DNA from: Limnanthes douglasii subsp. nivea
Taxonomy: Eukaryota > Streptophyta > Magnoliopsida > Brassicales > Limnanthaceae
Direction: 5' to 3'
Length of the DNA: 64,000 nucleotides
NCBI GenBank assembly: GCA_036936605.1
Contig: JAUPFV010000002.1
Location: 320,742,893 to 320,806,892, forward strand
Both the position numbers and the translations under genes were made by a program. The number at the start of each line of letters is the position of its first letter. Within the stretch, counting starts at the first letter, position 1. Under the pieces are notes generated by a model. That model was not told where the DNA came from. It did no database searches and saw only the letters and a program-made list of their open reading frames with translations. This document shows positions 58,459 to 64,000 of this stretch, piece after piece.

Positions 58459-59798
58459 AGTGCTTAGCTCTGCCTGGCAAGGCCAGCTTCCCATCCTTTG
58501 CATCTGTCCTCTGTAGAATGACACCTGGATGAGGGGGTGTGGTTAATTCCTCCCAAGACAAGTCTCTCCGACCGGTTGTGTTCCAGAGATGGGATCTCAC
58601 CAGATTGCCAACAGTAAAGCAATTGTGGAAGCGATTTCCCCATTTTCCAGCAGTCCAAGCATTCAGCTTGGCACAAGTAGTCTGCCCCTCTTCCAAGTAG
58701 TCGGTGAACTCCTTCGGCAGCACTACCAAAAGAAGAAGAAAAGTATTTAAGTAAACAAACTTTTTATAAGGAAGGAAAACCTAACATGGTGAAATATTTA
58801 CCTGTGCTTTTCCATCTGCTGGTAAGCATGCTTGGGTTGTTACCAGCCTTAATCTTCTTCATATTCTCCCAAACACCACTGATGAACAAGAATTGGGTCT
58901 TCCAATTCTTCTCTGATTCAAGCAGGTCATCCACCACTTTATAATTGTCGCCCATGTTGAAATAGTAGAAGGGGATGATGTGGTTCATGCAAAGGCTGGC
59001 CACAAAGGCAGGTCCGTATGTTTTAAATACATCTTCTCTTTACCCTTGCTTTTATTAACAATGGAAGCCTCCCGCGTCTGCCCGGAGACGTCAGTCTCAA
59101 ATGGGGCTTCTTCGACACTGTCCTCCATCACGTATTCCATCACCATGGAAGGGTTGTCAGTTTTCTTTGGTGGAGGAATGCTGGTAGTTGGCTCAGTGAG
59201 CTGTATGGATGGCTGAGCATCGCTTTCCCTTTGTGGTCTGGTGTCCGGCTGGGGCTCAGATCTGGAGGGTTCATTTCGAAGGCTTGTTCCAGTAGCCTCC
59301 GGACCAGACGACTTGTCCTTAGGAAATTTGATAGGTGCCTCTGACCCTGTAGTTTTGTTCTTGGCCCCAGACTTAGAGGGCCCTGATTTCGGAGACTTAG
59401 ACTACGGAGCAACATCCTGGGGTTTTACTAAGCGGCCTCTTCGTCGAAGCGTTAGCTTTTCTGGAGAGTTATCAGCGTATGATCACATGGCTATGAATGG
59501 AGAGGGTCTCTTTGTGATTGTAACACCTTTTTCCCATTCGACAATAGGCTGTGACTCCTTAACCGATGAGCCTAAGACGATTGGTGAGAGACTAGGTTGA
59601 AATAACCTTCTAGGTTTGGAGCTTCTGGCAGAAGACGAACCTCGATCAGGCTTTGAGCTTGGTGTTTCAAATTTGTCGATTGGAGAAACTGGAAGGCCTG
59701 CAGCAATGCGCCTTTTCTTGTTCGATTCTTTGTGCTTTCTCTAACTCCGAAAAATTAACCCATCCACCTTTGACAAGTGCGTTTCTTGCTATAAACAT
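58409..59798 (-). pseudogene. Antisense gene of element T (gypsy-type putative transposase-like), with intron
   Basis: Minus strand. The ATG at 59798 begins MFIARNALVKGGWVNFSELE. After a frame change comes a basic nuclear-signal-like stretch KHKESNKKRR, then a Ser/Pro/Lys-rich region with stops (about 59490 and 59403) ending KSKGKEKM. After another frame change, 59003-58802 reads FNMGDNYKVVDDLLESEKNW and KTQFLFISGVWE. A 79-bp GT...AG intron (58801-58723) with a pyrimidine-rich acceptor joins in frame to LPKEFTDYLEEGQ...KLNAW. FxFISGxWE in this context recalls the plant 'putative gypsy type transposon' family (PF04195), and Tat-branch elements are known to carry an antisense gene between pol and the 3' LTR. 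The function of such genes is unknown to me. Confidence 0.65.
58723..58801 (-). other. Predicted spliceosomal intron in the antisense gene
   Basis: Donor CAG/GTAAAT, acceptor TTCTTCTTTTGGTAG, 79 bases, AT/T-rich. Removing it joins two open stretches in the same phase. Confidence 0.65.
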
Positions 59799-59895
59799 AA
59801 ACTTACACCAAAAAGGGTTTTGAAAAGAGAGATGAAAGCTTTGAAGAAAATGAGTGAAAGAATGATGAAGATGGTAAAACAGTGAAAAATAAGGT

Positions 59896-59906
59896 AATTT
59901 ATACTA
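59896..59906 (-). promoter_or_regulatory. Candidate TATA box of the antisense gene
   Basis: On the minus strand AGTATAAATTA lies about 100 bases before the ATG at 59798 and is followed by a CT-rich leader. Confidence 0.5.
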
Positions 59907-60238
59907 AAGAGACAAAAAGATACCCAAAAACCTAGGAGAATACGAAAAGATGAAAGTAATGATTAAAGACGACGCTGACGTCACAAGCATTAATTGAAGA
60001 GGTTACTTTTTGGGATTAGTGGGAGCGCCGTTCTAGAGGAAAAACTCCTGGTGAGGCGAATTAGAAGGAGACACGTATCCCACGATCCATGGTAAAACCT
60101 TTGAGCTTCAGAAGAGTTTTTCAGTCCGTATAAGTAATTTACTCAATTCTAAATCCGTCCGGAAATGTCACAGATGCCCAAAAGCGATTTTTTAGGTCTT
60201 GCCAAAGGCCTTCGAACAAAACCTAAAAAATGGTCTAC
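59907..60238. other. Noncoding region between antisense gene promoter and 3' LTR
   Basis: No coding signal in either strand. No G-rich polypurine tract precedes the LTR; the nearest candidate is AACCTAAAAAATGG at 60220-60233. Confidence 0.5.
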
Positions 60239-60473
60239 TGATGGGTCCGGAAATTTTCACCACTCACTGTGGAAGCCGGACAGGGGTAATTCGGATAAAA
60301 TACACCCACTGAACCATCCGAACTGGACAAAAGTATTAAAATCTAATCACCTTTTGACTAAGCTAATTGCTAATCTTCAAATCTTTCATTACAAAACACC
60401 CAAACATTAATTACCTTTGAAACACCATAAAACACATGATAAAATTACCCTCAGTCAACAATAATCCACACCA
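60239..60473 (+). repeat. 3' LTR of element T (235 bp, internally deleted)
   Basis: Same ends as the 5' LTR but about 141 bases shorter. The missing segment includes the TATA box. Confidence 0.92.
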
Positions 60474-60478
60474 GTAGG
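60474..60478. repeat. Target-site duplication GTAGG, right
   Basis: Identical to 53900-53904. Confidence 0.93.
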
Positions 60479-60900
60479 CATATGGCAAGTACCTTTGATT
60501 CGAAAAAAATGAAAAACACTAGGCTAGGATAGTCGTACTAGATTCGAATAGAGACGAAATAAATAGATTAACCTAACACGATGTATTTAGGTAACTGGAT
60601 TTACTTTACGAATCTTAGAAGTACTTTAATAATCTTAGAATTAGAGCAGCAATGCGAGCGCATAGCGTTTATAGCAGCAATTAACAATCAAACTCGAAAA
60701 ACAAAGATTGGGAAGTACAGAGACTCACCTAATGATTGAAATTATCGATATGTTTATGTAAAGCTGAGATGAAGATGATGGACTCTATTTTTGCTATGTG
60801 AAGAGGATGCATTGAACATTTGCGATAGTTTCAGCTTTAGAGTCAATCGTGTTATGCGCAGAGGCCTGTAGGTTTGGTTTTGGGCTTTCGGGTACTTAAT
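60479..60900 (-). pseudogene. CACTA transposase start codon and leader, separated from its coding sequence
   Basis: On the minus strand ATG at 60481-60479 is followed by CCTAC (the target duplication). Beyond the LTR element the same frame continues as HIPTSRD-stop-MYRRL at 53904 leftwards, the normal start of a CACTA transposase. Upstream, the leader contains a good intron: donor TTAG/GTGAGTC near 60725 and acceptor ATCAAAG just before GTACTTGCC at about 60492. So this looks like a promoter and 5' untranslated region with an intron, about 420 bases. Confidence 0.6.
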
Positions 60901-61299
60901 TCATACGAGTATTAGCCTTTACGTTAGAATTATTATTACCACTTGTTTTTCGATTTACATTATCTACATTACCATATATACTCCATTTACACTATCTACT
61001 AAACTAAACTTGTAATTAAGTCTATGGAACCAAAATGTAGTGTTATTATTAACTAATAATTATAAGTATGCAATTTGTACTATGCAATTTGTACATAAAA
61101 ATCCAATGATACCTAGATTCGATTTCGTAAACCGATTAGCCTTAATTAAAATTGTAGAATCATTAAATTATATTAACACCAAGTTTTATTTGGAAACACT
61201 AAGCTATGGTAGATCATAAGCTATTATATTAATTTAAATAATTTAAATACAACTACAAAAACAAGAATATTTTGATAAAAGATTACATATTTACATTAA
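60901..61299. other. AT-rich intergenic, no gene
   Basis: Between the two CACTA-related genes. There are short AT-rich direct repeats ('gtatgcaatttgtac', 'actatgcaatttgtac' near 61065-61092) and no coding potential. Confidence 0.5.
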
Positions 61300-62417
61300 T
61301 TTATGTTCAAACATAAAACACGTCTTCAAAGTACACAACACAATAACCAAAATTGGTGTACAACATACACCCAAGCCCCAGTACTTCATACAAAACAACA
61401 GCCGAAAATGTATAATTACCACGTACTAAATAAAACAACTAATCAAGCTCGAGAAGAACTTCTAGTACCATCACCACTACAATCTCTGATGCCATCACCA
61501 ACACTTTTATTATGTTCATTCCCATCGCCGAACCAATTCACATCACCCGACATAATCTTCTCCGCAACATTACATTTAGAATGTACAGCGAGAATCTTGA
61601 CAACCTCTCAAGCATCACCATCCTCTTTGACATCTTCTCATTCTTCTCCACCAATTTTGTGTCTTCTTAACTACCCAAAAATGAAGATATTGATCCTTGT
61701 GAGCTAATCCCCCCGACAATGTTATAAGAATGCTTCGCTAGTACTGTTCCAAATTAAACGCCCTTTCCTTTTTCTCGATTTCACAGTTGGAAGAGACAAG
61801 AACAGGTCTGGATTATTAACAGATTATGGGTCAGCGTCGTCACCATGTTTTGACTTGAACACTTCTTTACAGTCTTCCTATAATTGTCGGAACACAATTA
61901 AAGACCTTTATTAGTTATGCATAAAACAATTAAAACACATAACTATATGAAGTACATTGACAAGTTTAAAAGAGTAGGTAAACTAAGACAATCACATTGT
62001 ATAAACCAGGCAATAACCATAGGAAAATATATAAGACCAACCGTCACAACACAAAAGCTGAAACAATAACCATACTATAAAACATATATAGAAATTACCG
62101 TTCGACAATGGCAATGAAATAAAAAAGATTTAGTCATACTACTATGCAACATATGTAGACAATGTCATTCAAAATTCCAAGCACATAAAGAATCAGAAAT
62201 TCCTACTATGGGACTATATAGACAATGTCTTTTAGAACTCAAAAGAACTTGCATACAATTACTAATCCATGATATGAAACATGTATACAAAATGATCAAC
62301 TAAACCAAAAATTACAAGATACTACGTACATATACATATAATCTTTTAGGAAACAAATTTAACCAAAAAAATACCATGATTTTAAAAGACAAGCGGTTAA
62401 AAACTTCTGACGTAGCA
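61300..62417 (-). other. Downstream part of the Transposase_24-like gene, weak exon remnants
   Basis: On the minus strand a stretch at about 61812-61726 reads DLFLSLPTVKSRKRKGRLIW. This resembles the 'GR.YGLG' segment that follows the core in this family. About 61660-61560 is Lys/Glu/Met-rich and could be the usual terminal coiled coil. The rest is AT-rich intron-like sequence. A plus-strand open stretch at 61303-61707 is the reverse of these parts. Confidence 0.35.
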
Positions 62418-63891
62418 TTACCCTAGCCATCCTTGTTGCCATATGTAAACCTCAGGCGTTTGGCCACCACAACATTTCTCCGGTTTCCTCAAACTGCACC
62501 AGAGGGTAAAAATTAATGTAATAAAAACATTAACTTAATTTAACTTCAAAGTAATTAAACACTTACATGCTCCTTGATCCACCAGCATGATTCCCTGCCC
62601 CGCTATAATGAGCTTTGCAGTTTCTCGAGTTTGTTTCCGACAGCTTCGTCTGGTTAGGACTACACCAGAAATTAACCCATGACTTCCATAATATTGGCCT
62701 ATTTTTTAAGAAGGGTGACCGAACATTGATAAGCTCAGCTGATGGAAGCTGTAGGTTGGCTCTACTCAAGGCACTTCCTTTCATTCTAGCAACAAAATTC
62801 TTGTAACAACTATTTAGTTGTTCCAAGAAGAACGTGTGGACAACATCACAATTGGTATCTTGTACAGTGTAGCATTCCTACAAACAAAAAAAAAATAAAC
62901 CAGTTATTCAATTCCATAAATAATACATGGACAAATAATTATACGGTTATTACCTAAAATGCCTTTCACATATCAACCCTAAAACCAGGTGGTGTCTTCT
63001 CAAAAGTCTTCCAGAAGCTTGTAATCCGATACCTTATTTTATGTGTAAACCAGCGAGCAATATCATCTGGTCTTAGTCTAATACGAAACAAAAAATGAGT
63101 TTACCAAAAAATTAATAATACTTAAATACAAATAAATGTAGTTGTAAGTCACTAAGAAACTTGCATGTTCTCATAGATCCTGACGTGTTTACGGTCCAGA
63201 ATAAGCTTTGGTTAAGGTAGAGCATACCCACGACATTAGCAATGCTTCACCATTCCCTCTGGATACGCACCAATGTCTTGTTCCCTAGCTTCCTCTTGAA
63301 CATCACCAACATTCTCTTATTCCACTTCCTTTTGATTGGTGCCACCCTCCTGTTCCTCCACTTCCATTTGCTCGTCCGCGTCCTCATCAACATCTTCCCC
63401 CTCCTCTTCCCCTTCATCATCGTCTTCCACCTTATCTTCCACCTCATATTCCTCCTCATTAGCATCTTCATGCTCTTCTTCTTAACTCTGTTCAGATTCG
63501 TAGTCCTCAACTATACTTTGAGCAGGACGTTGCGAATAAGCGGAGATTCACCAGACTCTATCTCTGGTGAAGTGCTAAGACAAGTCCTAGATGCAGAAAC
63601 ATCCGCAGTGGACTGGCAGTCGAGTGGGAGTTGAAGTGGGAGTGGGAACGGGAGTGAGAGTTGGAGTGAGAGTAGAGATGGGAATTTTTTTCAGGTTGGT
63701 ATTCCGTCTTATTTGGAGACGAACAGTAGCTACCTCCCTAACAAAAGCTTTCTAGCTGGGGGTTTAGAGGATTTTTCATCACGGAGTTTGAGGGAACGAA
63801 TGCGAATTTGAGGCACCGAAACCAAAGGTAACTTCTTCTATTTATCTAACATGGATATTTTTCCTTTGAGATTTTTATTCTTACCAGCCAT
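62418..63891 (-). pseudogene. CACTA-associated protein, plant transposase family Ptta/En/Spm (Transposase_24)
   Basis: Minus strand. The likely ATG at 63891 (MAGKNKNLKG) is followed by a Pro/Thr/Ser-rich stretch, then a strongly acidic region (63520-63240; runs of Glu and Asp, two TAA stops at former Glu codons). Exons: KLILDRKHVRIYENMQ near 63200; 63077-62954 (DDIARWFTHKIRYRI...FWKTF); then GT...AG introns at 62953-62878 (76 bases) and 62566-62494 (73 bases). Exon 62877-62567 reads LWKSWVNFWCSPNQTKLSET and HYSGAGNHAGGSRS, the core motif of the family (W..YW.S...KKLS..NK.NR..L...H..GSKSF). A stop replaces Trp and another Gln just before 62954, so it is decayed. Confidence 0.72.
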
Positions 63892-64000
63892 ACCTTCCAA
63901 AAACAATTTAAATTATTAAATAAAGCAATTTCAAACATTAAACACAATAACAACAACAAGCATATAGGGCTATCCACTATATGTACTCATTCTCATAAAA
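63892..64000. other. Upstream flank at the window edge
   Basis: AT-rich sequence upstream of the Transposase_24-like gene. No CACTA terminal repeat (CACTA-type end) is visible before the window stops. Confidence 0.4.

Larger units (their letters stand above)
53905..60473 (+). mobile_element. Tat-lineage LTR retrotransposon T, internally deleted, with nested MULE
   Basis: It is bounded by related LTRs (53905-54280 and 60239-60473), both starting TGATG and ending CCACACCA, and by a perfect 5-bp duplication GTAGG. It contains a primer site, gag and protease on the plus strand, and an antisense gene on the minus strand. RT, RNase H and integrase are gone. Where alignable, the LTRs differ at roughly one base in ten by eye, so the insertion is old. 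The Mutator-like element at 54333-56033 is a later insertion. Confidence 0.93.

Noticed and set aside
61303..61707. 134-codon plus-strand open frame rich in Ser, Thr and Pro
   Set aside because: It is the complement of weak exon remnants of the minus-strand CACTA-associated gene, has no start context or homology signal, and lies in AT-rich intron-like DNA.
63242..63634. 130-codon plus-strand hydrophobic frame resembling a membrane protein
   Set aside because: It is the reverse complement of the acidic Glu/Asp-rich region of the Transposase_24-like gene; GAG/GAA codons read backwards give Leu, Phe and Ile runs.
1..64000. tRNA, rRNA, CRISPR array or bacterial-type operon
   Set aside because: No cloverleaf with a conserved B box, no rRNA-like GC-rich block and no spaced short repeats were seen; the gene content is plant transposons throughout.

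Overview
The window looks like a repeat-dominated block of a flowering-plant nuclear genome, most likely a eudicot. It is very AT-rich by eye. It holds plant-type Ty1/copia and Ty3/gypsy retrotransposons primed by tRNA-iMet-type sites, a Mutator-like element carrying a piece of an LRR receptor kinase, and relics of a CACTA (En/Spm) transposon. I found no intact host gene, tRNA, rRNA or CRISPR array. The only full-length open reading frame is the 1506-residue polyprotein of a young copia element. The species cannot be named from this sequence.

Layout, left to right. 1-9497: an LTR-like repeat block (A), then a 3.54-kb segment (B) present twice in tandem. B contains a decayed gag that resembles the Athila branch of Ty3/gypsy. 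A 275-bp tandem duplication follows. 9498-14110: a decayed copia element on the minus strand that has lost its 3' LTR. 14111-16505: a chimeric stretch with minus-strand coding-like sequence and fragments shared with other repeats of the window. 16506-19150: a chromovirus-like gypsy element truncated inside reverse transcriptase. 19151-21880: a degenerate Tat-like gypsy pol fragment. 21881-23739: the least repetitive stretch, with possible exons on the minus strand. 23740-29093: an intact copia element with near-identical 476-bp LTRs and a perfect 5-bp target-site duplication. 29950-32700: a decayed Tat-lineage gag-pol. 32785-39826 and 47205-53012: two copies of another Tat-lineage relic. They are separated by a second A-B block at 39827-47204.

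The right end is a three-level nest. A CACTA relic on the minus strand (two genes, 53470-53904 plus 60479-60900, and 62418-63891) was interrupted next to the transposase start codon by a Tat-lineage LTR retrotransposon (53905-60473, target duplication GTAGG). That element was then hit in its gag region by a Pack-MULE-type element (54333-56033). The MULE has about 400-bp terminal inverted repeats, a 9-bp target duplication with one mismatch, and a captured LRR receptor-kinase fragment that still contains an intron. The Tat element has lost reverse transcriptase, RNase H and integrase. It keeps an antisense gene with its own TATA box and a spliceable intron.

Only the copia element at 23.7-29.1 kb looks capable of activity. 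Everything else is decayed and mainly records insertion order: CACTA first, then the Tat LTR element, then the MULE; and Tat relics repeatedly broken by insertions and local duplications. Identity and homology statements are by eye.
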